Assembly: GCA_029339505.1 (NCBI GenBank)
Contig: JAQISU010000058.1
Span: forward strand, 2,606,001-2,670,000
DNA from: Unio delphinus
Taxonomy: Eukaryota > Mollusca > Bivalvia > Unionida > Unionidae
Reading direction: 5' to 3'
DNA length: 64,000 nucleotides
Part shown: piece by piece, positions 60,901 through 64,000 of the stretch
How the letters are laid out: every line of letters begins with the position of its first letter
Position numbering within the stretch: position 1 is the first letter of the stretch
Made by a program: the position numbers and the translations under genes
Notes under the pieces: generated by a model
Databases searched by the model: none
Seen by the model: the letters and a program-made list of their open reading frames with translations, nothing else
Told to the model about the DNA's origin: nothing

Positions 60901-62208
60901 ATATCAGGTAAGTGCTAATGATTGGTTATAAACGGAGACAATAAATATCACTCTGTCCTATTAACTAGACTCCCATAGTTTTTTACACATGTGGTTGATA
61001 GCCTTTGATACAGTCAAGCAGTTTATGATATTATGGTTCTCTGGTCATAACACTAAAGTAACAAAAAAAAACACAAATCCAACAAGTCTTATAAAATTTT
61101 CATGAGAATTTCATTAATTAATAAAATAAAATGTAGGAAGAACTTACAGTATTATGAATTGAATCCAAATTAATTGCTAAATGATCTATTTAGGTCGAAA
61201 AGAATATAATGTTCCAAACACATTGCCGATCATTAAATGTACATATCACAATAGCATTGTCTGGAACTCCTTGAATAATTTAACATCAGTCCCAGAATAA
61301 TGTTATAGTCAAATGACCAAAATTAAGATGTACATAACAATTTTAATGAGATGGTAGGATCTACAAATGGTGCTCCAAGAGGATATAATATAACAAATTT
61401 ACCATGATTTTTAAGAACTTGAAAATGATATGCTACATTGCATCGGTGGGCTCCAGATTTCTTTTAGACAAGTGAGATAACTCCTTTATTAACGGATTAA
61501 AAAGGGAGATAATTCAATTAAAGTACTGTCCACACATTGGGGTCACAGTTATATCAGGCTTTTCAATCTTTTTAGTTCTGATTTTATCTAAAATAAATAC
61601 ATATGAATCAAGCAAATAAGTTTGTTTCCTTCACTAAGCAAAGACTGCATTCATATTTATTTCAATTTGAAGACCAAGGCAAAAGATATACCATAGCTTT
61701 GTTTTACATCAGAAAGTTAATAGGTGAAACTCACAGGAAAACAGAAAAGCACAAATGGTGAATTTTTGTGTACAATGTTTGCTATTATTATTAAGAAGTG
61801 ACTTGACAACAATTTGTGTAATAATTTCCCATACATAATTATCTGAAACCAATTATGAATTATTATTTTGAAGCAGAATTTGATGAAGATAAGTAATATG
61901 AAAACCTTATCGGTAAAGCTAAAATGCTCAATATGCATATAAGATATGATATAACTGCTACAGTTAAAACTTTAAAATTTGCCATAATCGTAAACACTTT
62001 GTATGCCTTACCTGGACAAAGATTTGTTGACTATGTCAACCTGGAGATAATCCACCCAGGTCATATTCATATGTAATATATTAGAAAGATTTCCCAGCTG
62101 ATGTCCACTTAGCATATTCATTAAGGTTTGGACTAAATTCAAAGAGTCCATTGAAGAAAGAGGACCCATCAGCATCTCTGTTGCAGCTGTCAAGTTGCTT
62201 CCTATAAG
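3307..62208 (-). CDS. ABCA-subfamily lipid transporter, partial, 47 exons
   Basis: Full-type ABC transporter of the ABCA1/4/7/12/13 kind, expected to move or flip lipids across a membrane. Exons from 5' to 3': 62012-62208, 60098-60234, 59614-59741, 59032-59226, 56930-57126, 56421-56554, 47257-47391, 45556-45650, 42979-43169, 41929-42068, 41009-41124, 39317-39517, 37668-37873, 37130-37266, 36708-36826, 36204-36401, 33658-33838, 32761-32916, 31877-32016, 31479-31595, 30821-31073, 30119-30257, 29564-29740, 27517-27634, 26119-26309, 21773-21911, 21203-21407, 20821-20928, 20011-20185, 19652-19771, 19045-19128, 18043-18239, 15485-15655, 15036-15241, 14662-14803, 14138-14405, 13681-13779, 12895-13125, 12137-12315, 9582-9642, 8831-9008, 8229-8344, 6907-7054, 6205-6455, 5528-5651, 4338-4406, 3307-3413. 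All phases agree and no stop interrupts the joined frame. Weak donors: 37130 and 59614. The 5' and 3' ends lie outside the window. ABCA1 versus ABCA12/13 orthology is not settled. Confidence 0.95.
3870..4337. repeat. 49-bp minisatellite derived from an ABCA exon-intron boundary
   Basis: About nine or ten copies of a 49-bp unit lie immediately downstream (minus sense) of exon 4338-4406. Each unit carries a copy of the last exon bases and the donor (ggaacacc preceded by catacctgac, read as GTCAG/GTATG on the minus strand). At least five copies keep CAG/GTATGC-like donors, while others have it mutated (cataactg, catacccaac). The array arose by tandem duplication across the splice site. Confidence 0.9.
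4695..4790. repeat. Tandem duplication, about 50 bp
   Basis: Two adjacent copies of a segment containing atgcatttatacatataatg and tttgaacaataaataagact. Intronic, with no coding content. Confidence 0.85.
4869..5062. repeat. About 37-bp minisatellite, five copies
   Basis: Unit aaaatggtaatacc followed by a T-run and agtgtcattcttctt, five copies, differing mainly in T-run length. Located in the intron between the exons at 4338-4406 and 5528-5651. Confidence 0.93.
5765..5970 (-). mobile_element. LINE 3'-UTR fragment with (AAT)n tail
   Basis: A (ATA)n run at 5765-5801 is followed by sequence closely matching 57345-57540: aaagctctaagtgctttaca versus gaagctctaagcactttaca, then tataatgatatgactaca. 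It is a second, 5'-truncated copy of the same LINE family. The simple-repeat tail marks the 3' end on the minus strand. Confidence 0.7.
6205..9008 (-). CDS. ABCA exons 41-44: transmembrane domain 2 (TM8-TM12)
   Basis: Exon 8831-9008 holds TM8 ([19 protein letters not shown]) and the start of TM9 ([10 protein letters not shown]). Exon 8229-8344 continues TM9 ([17 protein letters not shown]) and begins TM10 ([12 protein letters not shown]). Exon 6907-7054 has [11 protein letters not shown] and TM11 ([18 protein letters not shown]). Exon 6205-6455 has [18 protein letters not shown] and TM12 ([18 protein letters not shown]). LLYGW and IFPxFCLGxGLI are hallmark ABCA sequences. Phases 2-0, 0-2, 2-0, 0-2 chain without conflict. 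Together with TM7 this forms the second half of the substrate pathway in the membrane. Confidence 0.96.
7057..7195. repeat. (AAT)n-rich microsatellite
   Basis: An AAT trinucleotide run with imperfect continuation that directly abuts the acceptor of exon 6907-7054 and replaces the usual pyrimidine tract (TTA-rich on the minus strand). Poly-N and poly-I readings of it are artefacts. Confidence 0.93.
9425..9545 (+). mobile_element. Non-LTR retrotransposon 3' end with (TTA)n tail
   Basis: The segment gagggaaaatagtccatgac ... gtcaccctctataaataaa is followed by (TTA)n. The same motif recurs at 23335-23402. It resembles the 3' tails of CR1-like LINEs in marine invertebrates. The copy is severely 5'-truncated and has no coding part. 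Confidence 0.7.
9582..14405 (-). CDS. ABCA exons 36-40: TM7 and extracellular domain 2
   Basis: Exon 14138-14405 begins with a basic cytosolic stretch (ERKRRRPP), then LGALISKRF, and TM7 ([19 protein letters not shown]). Exon 13681-13779 encodes [15 protein letters not shown]. Exon 12895-13125 has a Cys-rich part ([11 protein letters not shown]) and [17 protein letters not shown]. Exon 12137-12315 has [28 protein letters not shown] and NPAEY. Exon 9582-9642 has [17 protein letters not shown]. These match the conserved ECD2 of ABCA1, including the FNNKGxHA block. Several N-x-S/T glycosylation sites are visible. The intron before exon 9582-9642 carries a LINE and a TIR element. Confidence 0.95.
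9654..9694. repeat. (TA)n(CA)n microsatellite
   Basis: A TA run followed by a CA run that abuts the left end of the TIR element at 9695. A longer (TA)n at 9738-9802 lies inside that element. Confidence 0.95.
9695..10290. mobile_element. 596-bp element with 50-bp terminal inverted repeats
   Basis: The left end (ACAGGTTGGTCCATTATGG..., 9695-9744) and the reverse complement of the right end (10241-10290) agree at 49 of 50 positions. The interior holds a (TA)n run and, on the minus strand, a short hairpin GACTC-attaa-GAGTC followed by GAAA. I found no transposase frame. A target duplication is not evident because the left flank is a CA microsatellite. It is probably a non-autonomous DNA transposon; a Penelope-related fragment is an alternative given the hairpin. 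Confidence 0.7.
10739..12100 (-). mobile_element. LINE with reverse-transcriptase ORF, 5'-truncated
   Basis: On the minus strand the sequence encodes a non-LTR reverse transcriptase. It starts near [13 protein letters not shown] and [13 protein letters not shown] (12090-11970), then [35 protein letters not shown], and the catalytic FADDATLY. The thumb and C-terminal part include [17 protein letters not shown]. The frame is open from 12090 to about 10945, where a one-base shift leads to the usual C-terminal [18 protein letters not shown] and a stop near 10807. An (AAT)n run (10739-10784) is the 3' tail. The endonuclease domain is missing. The clade is jockey/CR1-like by motif. It sits about 30 bp inside the intron after ABCA exon 12137-12315. 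Confidence 0.88.
14662..15241 (-). CDS. ABCA exons 34-35: regulatory segment after NBD1
   Basis: Exon 15036-15241 encodes [20 protein letters not shown], then a stretch ending [10 protein letters not shown]. Exon 14662-14803 continues [16 protein letters not shown]. Together they give the [12 protein letters not shown] motif that closes the regulatory domain of ABCA proteins. The following residues ([20 protein letters not shown]) are a variable cytosolic linker to TM7. Confidence 0.94.
15485..20185 (-). CDS. ABCA exons 29-33: nucleotide-binding domain 1
   Basis: Exon 20011-20185 holds [19 protein letters not shown] and the Walker A region [13 protein letters not shown]. Exon 19652-19771 has [10 protein letters not shown] and the Q-loop [12 protein letters not shown]. 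Exon 19045-19128 has [15 protein letters not shown]. Exon 18043-18239 has the signature [15 protein letters not shown] and Walker [14 protein letters not shown]. Exon 15485-15655 has the H-loop [16 protein letters not shown] and [14 protein letters not shown]. All ATPase motifs are present, but the last glycine of Walker A (GxxGxGKS/T) is alanine, codon GCA at 20025-20027. Minisatellites occupy the introns on both sides of the signature exon. Confidence 0.96.
15656..17195. other. Unique intron sequence
   Basis: This is part of the intron between exons 18043-18239 and 15485-15655. No exon, tandem repeat or transposon hallmark was recognised on either strand. Confidence 0.6.
17196..17864. repeat. 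23-bp minisatellite
   Basis: About 28 copies of agatctatgtataagaagt + atgt, with variants ataataagt, ataaaaaat and tttagatct. Located in the intron upstream of the H-loop exon (minus sense). No coding content. Confidence 0.95.
18043..18239 (-). CDS. ABCA exon 32: NBD1 signature and Walker B
   Basis: A single exon contains both the ABC signature LSGGMKRRL and Walker [14 protein letters not shown]. Acceptor TTCTAG/GCTCC and donor AAATG/GTAGTT. It enters with one base completing a CAG codon and leaves in phase 1, matching its neighbours. This is the most diagnostic exon for assignment to the ABC superfamily. Confidence 0.97.
18324..18662. repeat. 56-bp minisatellite, about six copies
   Basis: Unit tgattgtttaatattaaggt / gaggtcatgttatactgtgg / tatattacacatactc, six near-identical copies. 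Located about 85 bp upstream (minus sense) of the exon 18043-18239 acceptor. Confidence 0.95.
19147..19437. repeat. About 74-bp minisatellite, four copies
   Basis: Unit contains gattgattaatggatgagat, gatagccagcttcttccaca and gtgttcattcatgtaaa. The third copy has an internal deletion. It begins within 20 bp of the acceptor of exon 19045-19128, so the repeat includes the intron's 3' region. Confidence 0.93.
19939..19989. repeat. (TA)n microsatellite
   Basis: About 25 TA units just downstream of the Walker A exon 20011-20185 (minus sense), roughly 20 bp from its donor site. Confidence 0.96.
20821..27634 (-). CDS. ABCA exons 24-28: transmembrane domain 1 (TM2-TM6)
   Basis: Exon 27517-27634 encodes TM2 ([19 protein letters not shown]) and the cytosolic REDGQEE. 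Exon 26119-26309 has [15 protein letters not shown]3 ([17 protein letters not shown]) and TM4 ([17 protein letters not shown]). Exon 21773-21911 has [15 protein letters not shown] and TM5 ([16 protein letters not shown]). Exon 21203-21407 has [13 protein letters not shown] and TM6 ([15 protein letters not shown]). Exon 20821-20928 has [15 protein letters not shown], the pre-NBD1 motif equivalent to the RPWYF block in ABCA1. TM1 is outside the window. The 4.2-kb intron 21912-26118 holds mobile elements. Confidence 0.95.
22130..23090 (+). other. Possible degraded exons of an unidentified gene
   Basis: The segment is richer in CpG than the surrounding intron. Two plus-strand stretches look exon-like. 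One ends at about 22480 (TGGATACTG/GTGAGT) and reads [17 protein letters not shown] in one frame. The other begins after ATATTAG at about 22928 and ends at TCTGT/GTAAGT near 23077, reading [19 protein letters not shown] before a stop. The two preferred frames do not join and stops occur. I do not recognise the protein. It could be a decayed transposon gene or chance. Confidence 0.25.
23325..23402 (+). mobile_element. Non-LTR retrotransposon 3' tail
   Basis: The segment aagggagaatagtctttgac ... gtcacccctttaaataag + (TTA)n is the same family as 9425-9545, here reduced to less than 100 bp. It lies in the large TMD1 intron. Confidence 0.65.
23538..23646. mobile_element. 109-bp palindromic foldback MITE with 9-bp target duplication
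   Basis: Almost the whole element is one inverted repeat. TAGACCAGCGAAGTTGGTCG at 23538 is matched by its exact reverse complement ending at 23646. The roughly 54-bp arms carry only a few mismatches and meet near ggcttatacagcc. Within each arm GACCA-gcgaag-TTGGTC is a smaller palindrome. The flanks are the 9-bp direct repeat CAGTCTTGT (23529-23537 and 23647-23655). A 9-bp duplication fits Mutator-like or Merlin-like transposases. There is no coding capacity. Confidence 0.85.
23656..26118. other. Intron sequence with a CpG-richer patch
   Basis: This is the remainder of the intron between exons 26119-26309 and 21773-21911. It is mostly unique AT-rich sequence. The patch 25420-25740 has clustered CpGs (tcgacttcacgtgacactgc) and a minus-strand ATG-to-donor stretch at 25654-25708 (reading [19 protein letters not shown], then GTAAGC). 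That stretch could be a first exon or promoter of a nested transcript, but I have no further support. Confidence 0.3.
27635..29563. other. Unique intron sequence
   Basis: Intron between exons 29564-29740 and 27517-27634. No repeat array, mobile element or conserved exon was recognised on either strand. Confidence 0.55.
29564..33838 (-). CDS. ABCA exons 17-23: membrane-proximal extracellular domain 1
   Basis: Exon 33658-33838 starts [17 protein letters not shown]. Exon 32761-32916 has [11 protein letters not shown]. Exon 31877-32016 has [29 protein letters not shown] and TPITRKIM, a near-perfect match to the ABCA1 [19 protein letters not shown] block. Exon 31479-31595 has [18 protein letters not shown]. 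Exon 30821-31073 has [11 protein letters not shown]. Exon 30119-30257 has [20 protein letters not shown] and [18 protein letters not shown]. Exon 29564-29740 has [33 protein letters not shown] and FPFPCHKRD. This part follows ABCA1 closely except for the inserted GRRKR, a furin-like dibasic site. Confidence 0.95.
30562..30608. repeat. (CA)n microsatellite
   Basis: About 23 uninterrupted CA units in the intron between exons 30821-31073 and 30119-30257. Confidence 0.97.
32499..32546. repeat. (TC)n microsatellite
   Basis: About 20 TC units followed by a T-run. Poly Ser-Leu or Arg-Glu readings of it are artefacts. A short (tgatgatgac) repeat follows at about 32678-32722, next to the donor of exon 32761-32916. 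Confidence 0.96.
33040..33465. repeat. 41-bp minisatellite, about ten copies
   Basis: Unit acttttcttgaatcagtgga / ttatcctgcattatatctca + c, with few variants (gaatc/gtatc, ctccc/ctcac). The unit is not a multiple of three, so apparent peptides such as YPALYLTLF are repeats read in shifting frames. Confidence 0.95.
33839..34916. other. Unique intron sequence
   Basis: First part of the intron between exons 36204-36401 and 33658-33838. No exon or recognised element was seen. Confidence 0.5.
34917..35480. repeat. 56-bp minisatellite, ten copies
   Basis: Unit contains tgatataatggtcatttaca, caaatgaatctagtatctaa and cagtgacaatgtgctc. The copies are almost identical; two carry tgatacaat for tgatataat. 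Intronic. Confidence 0.96.
35695..35929. repeat. Two (TA)n microsatellites
   Basis: (TA)n runs at about 35695-35757 and 35863-35929 are separated by about 105 bp of unique sequence. They could pair within a strand and are likely hypervariable. Confidence 0.95.
36043..36200. repeat. 43-bp minisatellite abutting an ABCA splice donor
   Basis: Four copies of a unit containing aagaaataagatataatcat and tgttgtaaaggttttaacct + atc. The last copy runs to within a few bases of the donor of exon 36204-36401 (CTTATACATACCTC on the plus strand). Confidence 0.92.
36204..37873 (-). CDS. ABCA exons 13-16: extracellular cassette repeat 4
   Basis: Exons 37668-37873 (206 nt, phase 0-2), 37130-37266 (137, 2-1), 36708-36826 (119, 1-0) and 36204-36401 (198, 0-0). 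The last two read [20 protein letters not shown] and [15 protein letters not shown] ... [15 protein letters not shown]. These correspond to ABCA1 segments around its DLQSFLRDNETLSNFLVQ and SLCNGSKSEE ... SELCGLPREKL. The fourth exon carries two cysteines 25-27 residues apart, also seen in repeats 1 and 3. The donor after 37130 (AACA/GTGTGT) is weak. This is the copy present in ordinary ABCA proteins. Confidence 0.9.
37975..38578. repeat. 15-bp minisatellite
   Basis: About 40 copies of atgaatcatatatcc and atgaatcattaatcc, interspersed. Since 15 is a multiple of three, long frames such as repeated IYDSW or INDSW appear on the minus strand. They lack splice context or conservation and lie in the intron between exons 39317-39517 and 37668-37873. 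Confidence 0.96.
38622..38945. mobile_element. Candidate 324-bp MITE
   Basis: TCTCCCTCATTATAAC at 38622 is matched by its exact inverse GTTATAATGAGGGAGA ending at 38945. The interior is AT-rich and non-coding. A target-site duplication is not clear, so the boundaries could be off by a few bases. It lies just downstream of the 15-bp array. Confidence 0.5.
39275..39332. repeat. 29-bp tandem duplication of an ABCA splice donor
   Basis: gcaagttacctaccatttga + gctagtcca is present twice in tandem. The right copy contains the real end of exon 39317-39517 (TCAAATG/GTAGGT). The left copy reproduces the same donor 29 bp further into the intron. Reading through to the second donor meets TAG after six codons. 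Confidence 0.9.
39317..43169 (-). CDS. ABCA exons 9-12: extracellular cassette repeat 3
   Basis: Exons 42979-43169 (191 nt, phase 0-2), 41929-42068 (140, 2-1), 41009-41124 (116, 1-0) and 39317-39517 (201, 0-0). They read [54 protein letters not shown], and [14 protein letters not shown] ... [14 protein letters not shown]. Exon sizes, phases and the Cys spacing of the last exon mirror repeats 1 and 4. It is extracellular by position before TM2. Introns carry the 37-bp array (42131-42740). Confidence 0.9.
39830..39903. repeat. (CTT)n(CT)n microsatellite
   Basis: A CTT run followed by a CT run in the intron between exons 41009-41124 and 39317-39517. Poly-Leu and poly Ser-Leu readings are artefacts. 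Confidence 0.96.
39904..41008. other. Intron sequence with a short 46-bp repeat
   Basis: Mostly unique. At about 40795-40940 there are three copies of a unit containing ttttcaaaattttaacaaac and attaatgcataaaacaat. No gene or mobile element was recognised. Confidence 0.6.
42131..42740. repeat. 37-bp minisatellite, about 16 copies
   Basis: Unit caagttatttaattaaacat + attatatcatgatattt. It contains the palindromes TTTAATTAAA and ATATCATGATAT, so each copy can form two small hairpins. A few copies have cacgat for catgat. Intronic between exons 42979-43169 and 41929-42068. Confidence 0.96.
43172..44592. repeat. 34-bp minisatellite derived from an ABCA 3' splice region
   Basis: About 42 copies of gaattttacattagtgtgaa + tgttagacataaaa. 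The first unit overlaps the polypyrimidine tract and acceptor of exon 42979-43169 (TTCCTTTTACAG on the minus strand). Variant units with acatactgtaaaaagaattt (near 43955, 44135, 44240 and 44485) recreate TTCTTTTTACAG on the minus strand. Confidence 0.95.
44888..45425. repeat. 42-bp minisatellite, about 12 divergent copies
   Basis: Unit contains ttttgtcattggttgacagt and taatcaagtgcaaagtatag. It is more divergent than the other arrays and so probably older. The unit length is a multiple of three, giving a 14-residue periodic frame on the minus strand without coding support. Confidence 0.93.
45556..57126 (-). CDS. ABCA exons 5-8: extracellular cassette repeat 2 (irregular)
   Basis: Exons 56930-57126 (197 nt, phase 0-2), 56421-56554 (134, 2-1), 47257-47391 (135, 1-1) and 45556-45650 (95, 1-0). 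They read [56 protein letters not shown], and [19 protein letters not shown]. The first two match the sizes and phases of the other repeats, the third position is split in two, and no clear fourth (0-0) exon was found. The exon 47257 donor (CAAATG/GTACAA) was chosen by phase. The 9-kb intron 47392-56420 contains a LINE, a 2.1-kb array and a Polinton remnant. Confidence 0.82.
46166..46934. repeat. 27-bp minisatellite, about 28 copies
   Basis: Unit ccccatgatgtatgcccatt + tagcaat, with deletions and an intercalated gctagcaacccattgacta variant at intervals. The 27-bp length yields open frames on both strands (repeats of MMYAHLAIP or GLLNGHTSW). They lie in an intron and show no splice linkage, so I do not call a protein. 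Confidence 0.95.
47690..49280 (-). mobile_element. RTE-like LINE, 3' segment with degenerate reverse transcriptase
   Basis: Minus-strand fragments in shifting frames read [26 protein letters not shown] (about 49150), [86 protein letters not shown], and [33 protein letters not shown]-terminal CCHC-like tail follows ([20 protein letters not shown]). These are typical of RTE/BovB-like elements. The palm with the YADD box is deleted. Many frameshifts show it is dead. Confidence 0.85.
49281..50150 (+). mobile_element. RTE-like LINE 5' segment in inverted orientation
   Basis: The plus strand carries 5'-UTR-like GC-richer sequence, then at about 50050-50110 an endonuclease-domain start reading [27 protein letters not shown], cut off at about 50150. 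It has opposite orientation to the adjoining RT segment. The 5'-UTR lies at the junction and the endonuclease at the outer end, as expected for a 5' inversion by twin priming. The junction position is approximate, and two independent insertions remain possible. Confidence 0.6.
50385..52500. repeat. 57-bp satellite array, about 37 copies
   Basis: Unit acttttatttgaaataacct / gatttaaattttaaattaca / tcaaaatgatgtaatgg. The copies are essentially identical except for one position, acaTcaaa or acaAcaaa, giving two unit types in irregular order. In the T type TTACATCA-aaa-TGATGTAA is a perfect 8-bp inverted repeat; the A type breaks one pair. The array sits between the inverted LINE and the Polinton remnant. 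Confidence 0.97.
52650..54700 (+). pseudogene. Decayed Polinton/Maverick protein-primed DNA polymerase B
   Basis: Plus-strand fragments in all frames follow the order of a Polinton pPolB. They are [10 protein letters not shown] and [13 protein letters not shown] (52894-52983), EPGKI (53121) and MKVPYII (53165). Next come [15 protein letters not shown] (53564), the exonuclease-region block, and [17 protein letters not shown] (about 53690-53755). Then [18 protein letters not shown] and HVYELDPVH before a TGA (53969-54082), [15 protein letters not shown] (54270), and [18 protein letters not shown] (about 54423). LQLYL is followed by TGA (54646). Stops and frameshifts are frequent, so it is non-functional. 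It belongs to a virus-like DNA transposon family that replicates with its own polymerase. Confidence 0.85.
54701..56420 (+). pseudogene. Further Polinton-like remnant (partly identified)
   Basis: Between the polymerase remnant and ABCA exon 56421-56554 the sequence keeps a degraded coding look. At about 55485-55545 the plus strand reads [20 protein letters not shown]. At about 55705-55765 it reads [20 protein letters not shown]. Both resemble the N- and C-terminal parts of a small uncharacterised protein often encoded next to Polinton pPolB. The rest (54.7-55.4 and 55.8-56.4 kb) I cannot assign. Neither the terminal inverted repeats nor an integrase were found, so the element is incomplete. 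Confidence 0.45.
57345..57900 (-). mobile_element. LINE 3' fragment with C-terminal RT remnant and (AAT) tail
   Basis: The minus strand reads [48 protein letters not shown] and LLKRTFFDC, the characteristic C-terminal end of a non-LTR reverse transcriptase ORF. A 3'-UTR follows (matching 5765-5970) and a short AAT tail at about 57345-57360. It is broken by at least one frameshift and is 5'-truncated. It lies between exons 59032-59226 and 56930-57126. Confidence 0.8.
57901..59031. other. Unique intron sequence
   Basis: No exon, array or mobile element was recognised on either strand. Confidence 0.5.
59032..62208 (-). CDS. ABCA exons 1-4 of the window: extracellular cassette repeat 1
   Basis: Exons 62012-62208 (197 nt, phase 0-2), 60098-60234 (137, 2-1), 59614-59741 (128, 1-0) and 59032-59226 (195, 0-0). 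They read [58 protein letters not shown], and [19 protein letters not shown] ... [11 protein letters not shown]. The same size and phase series recurs at 42-39 kb and 38-36 kb. The acceptor at 62208 (TTTTAG/CTTATAGG) was preferred over the AG six bases on because it keeps phase 0. The donor at 59614 (AAG/GTTATT) is weak. Earlier exons, including TM1, lie beyond the right edge. Confidence 0.88.
60235..62011. other. Intron sequence, small duplication only
   Basis: Between exons 62012-62208 and 60098-60234. Near 60330-60400 a segment containing acaaattacattatacctta is duplicated in tandem. Nothing else was recognised. Confidence 0.5.
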
Positions 62209-62848
62209 CTAAAATTGTAGAACTTGTTTTTGACAGGCGAAGCATAAATTTAGCAATAAAATAAATGCAAATTGATGACAATGAATTTATCGGGTCAGTT
62301 GAATATTTTTAATAGACTGGACACATTTTAGATACCTGCATTTGGCATCAATGGGTATTTCATTGTTGTACTACATGAAATATAGTAAATAGAATTACCC
62401 ACAGCAACATAGGTCGATAACAAGATTTGTATATTGTTACAACTCTTTGGTCTTAAACTAAATAACAAATAAAACTGAAACCAAGATGTTTTGTGAAAGT
62501 CAACACAATAAATCCCAATAATAAGTGAAAATTTAAAAAGAACTTAGAGTATTGTGAATTAAATCCCCAAAATTCTTAAATGTTCTATCACATGTCCAAA
62601 GGTATAGAAGGTTCTGAATGCATCATAAGGATCTTGACTGTGTCAATGCAACAATAGTCTTGATGCATCAAAATGATATAATTCAGGCTGTCTCTGAATA
62701 CATTCATAATAATCACAAAGTATTGTTTACTCAAGAGGTCAATGAGCACTATGTAATTAAAATTAATTTTAAATAAATAATTCCTCTCAAATTATATTGG
62801 AACAAGAATAATAGTGATTTCATCAATTGATATTAAAACAGGACTAAA

Positions 62849-63128
62849 TAACTGCCTACTCCACTCCTCATCTCCTGACCAATTATACAACAAAATGGCC
62901 AGGATGGGCATCATTTTCCTTCACATTTGTAAACAACTTGGACTCTAGAAAATACTAGCATGACCTGAAAGATCAGGCTTGTTACTTAAAATAAAGTAAA
63001 TAACTGCCTACTCCACTCCTCATCTCCTGACCAATTATACAACAAAATGGCCTTCACGTTTGTAAACAACTTGGACTCTAGAAAATACTAGCATGACCTG
63101 AAAGATCAGGCTTGTTACTTAAAATAAA
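62849..63128. repeat. About 150-bp tandem duplication
   Basis: Two copies of a segment starting taactgcctactccactcct and containing ttgtaaacaacttggactct and gacctgaaagatcaggcttg begin at 62849 and 63001. The second copy has lost about 25-30 bp in the middle. Intronic or upstream ABCA sequence. Confidence 0.93.
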
Positions 63129-63451
63129 CATCATGACAAAAATCAGGTAGACAATTTAATCTATAATGCAAAAGCTAAGGTCTTTATCTCAAATCCAAGT
63201 AAACATATGAAGAAATGACACCGGTCAGGTCACAGGCCTAAACTCCTACCCTCAATTATGAACAAATGTCAAGCACACAATCCATATAAAAAATACATAA
63301 CAACTTAAGCATGGTCTTTTTTCTCTAATCAGAGCATACAACTCAAAATCCTAAGCAACATAATTTTAGTCTATAGTTAAATTAACATCTGTATTAAAAA
63401 ATATCAGAAAGAGGTTAATATTGTAGCTTGAAGAATATTCTAATGTTTTGT

Positions 63452-63699
63452 TGTTGTTTTAGGGTTTAACGCCATTTTTGAGCACACGATAGGCTATACA
63501 TGGCGGCCAGTATTATTGGTGGAGGAAGAACCCGGGAAAACCCCTGGAAAGAACCACCGACCCACGGGAAGCTACTGGCAAGCTTTCTCACATAACTACA
63601 TAAGCTGAATCTTAGACTCGAACCCACGCAGACAGAGGTGAGATGGCAGTGATCCATAACGGAAAGCGCTTTAGACCACTTGGCCACTTGGGGCCCGAA
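63452..63699 (-). mobile_element. tRNA-derived SINE with target-site duplication
   Basis: On the minus strand a tRNA-like head starts at about 63697 with box A-like GTGGCCAAGTGGTCTAAAGC and box B-like GGTTCGAGTC. The body contains GGGTTTTCCCGGGTTCTTCC and ends AATGGCGTTAAACCCTAAAA + CAACAACA, a tail style frequent in molluscan SINEs. The direct repeat AATGTTTTGT flanks it (63442-63451 and 63700-63709). A spurious 73-residue frame runs through it. Confidence 0.85.
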
Positions 63700-63794
63700 A
63701 ATGTTTTGTGTGATTCACATTTTGCTGCAATTATTAAAGCCTTAATTGGAGTGATTTCTAAACTTGTGTCTTAGTTGGTAATTCTATGTTGAAA

Positions 63795-63873
63795 CATACA
63801 TACATACATACATACATACATACATACATACATACATACATACATACATACATACATACATACATACATACAT

Positions 63874-63904
<31 letters not shown>

Positions 63905-63950
63905 TACATTACATACATACATATGCACACATGCACACACATACATACAT
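63795..63950. repeat. (CATA)n and (CA)n microsatellite
   Basis: About 24 units of CATA followed by CA and mixed CATA/CACA repeats. The ORFs across it ([16 protein letters not shown]) are simple-repeat artefacts. Confidence 0.96.
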
Positions 63951-64000
63951 ACCAGAGTGAAGAATTTCATGATGTCTGTCTGAGAAAACCCGGCAGCTAA

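Noticed and set aside
62300..62400. Possible additional 5' ABCA exon ending CCAAATGCAG/GTATCT
   Set aside because: No convincing acceptor and no match to the cassette exon types. The sequence upstream has stops in the needed frame.
63620..63699. tRNA gene on the minus strand
   Set aside because: Box A and box B are present, but acceptor-stem pairing is poor and it continues into a SINE body with a target duplication, so it is a SINE head. The same applies to 3020-3096.

Overview
The window is intronic and exonic DNA of an AT-rich animal genome, most likely a mollusc. The evidence is the splice-site-bounded exons, the metazoan ABCA-type transporter, the LINE 3' tails and tRNA-headed SINEs of a kind common in molluscs, and the very high minisatellite content. 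There is no prokaryotic signal: no operons and no long ORFs except in retrotransposons.

One host gene fills almost the whole window on the minus strand. I traced 47 exons from 62208 down to 3307. All are flanked by AG/GT and all join in compatible phase, giving 7,376 nt of open frame (about 2,458 residues). The product is a full-length-type ABCA lipid transporter of the ABCA1/4/7/12/13 kind. In transcription order the window encodes a very long first extracellular domain (62208-29564), the TM2-TM6 half (27634-20821), NBD1 (20185-15485), a regulatory segment (15241-14662), TM7 and the second extracellular domain (14405-9582), TM8-TM12 (9008-6205), and the start of NBD2 through its Walker A (5651-3307). 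The N-terminus with TM1 lies beyond the right edge and the rest of NBD2 beyond the left edge.

The extracellular domain is built from a four-exon cassette (phases 0-2, 2-1, 1-0, 0-0; about 650 coding nt) repeated about four times. Only the last copy corresponds to the segment present in ABCA1. NBD1 has an unusual Walker A (GHNGAAKT) whereas NBD2 is canonical.

The introns hold a dense collection of repeats. These include a 26-bp satellite split by an 844-bp solo LTR (1-1810), more than a dozen minisatellites with units of 15-74 bp, and a CR1/jockey-type LINE with a readable reverse transcriptase (10739-12100). There is also a 50-bp-TIR element (9695-10290), a 109-bp palindromic foldback element with a 9-bp target duplication (23538-23646), and an RTE-like LINE with an inverted 5' end (47690-50150). 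A 2.1-kb array of a 57-bp unit (50385-52500) is followed by a decayed Polinton/Maverick fragment with protein-primed DNA polymerase motifs (52650-55800). Several minisatellites have captured the splice sites of the neighbouring ABCA exons.
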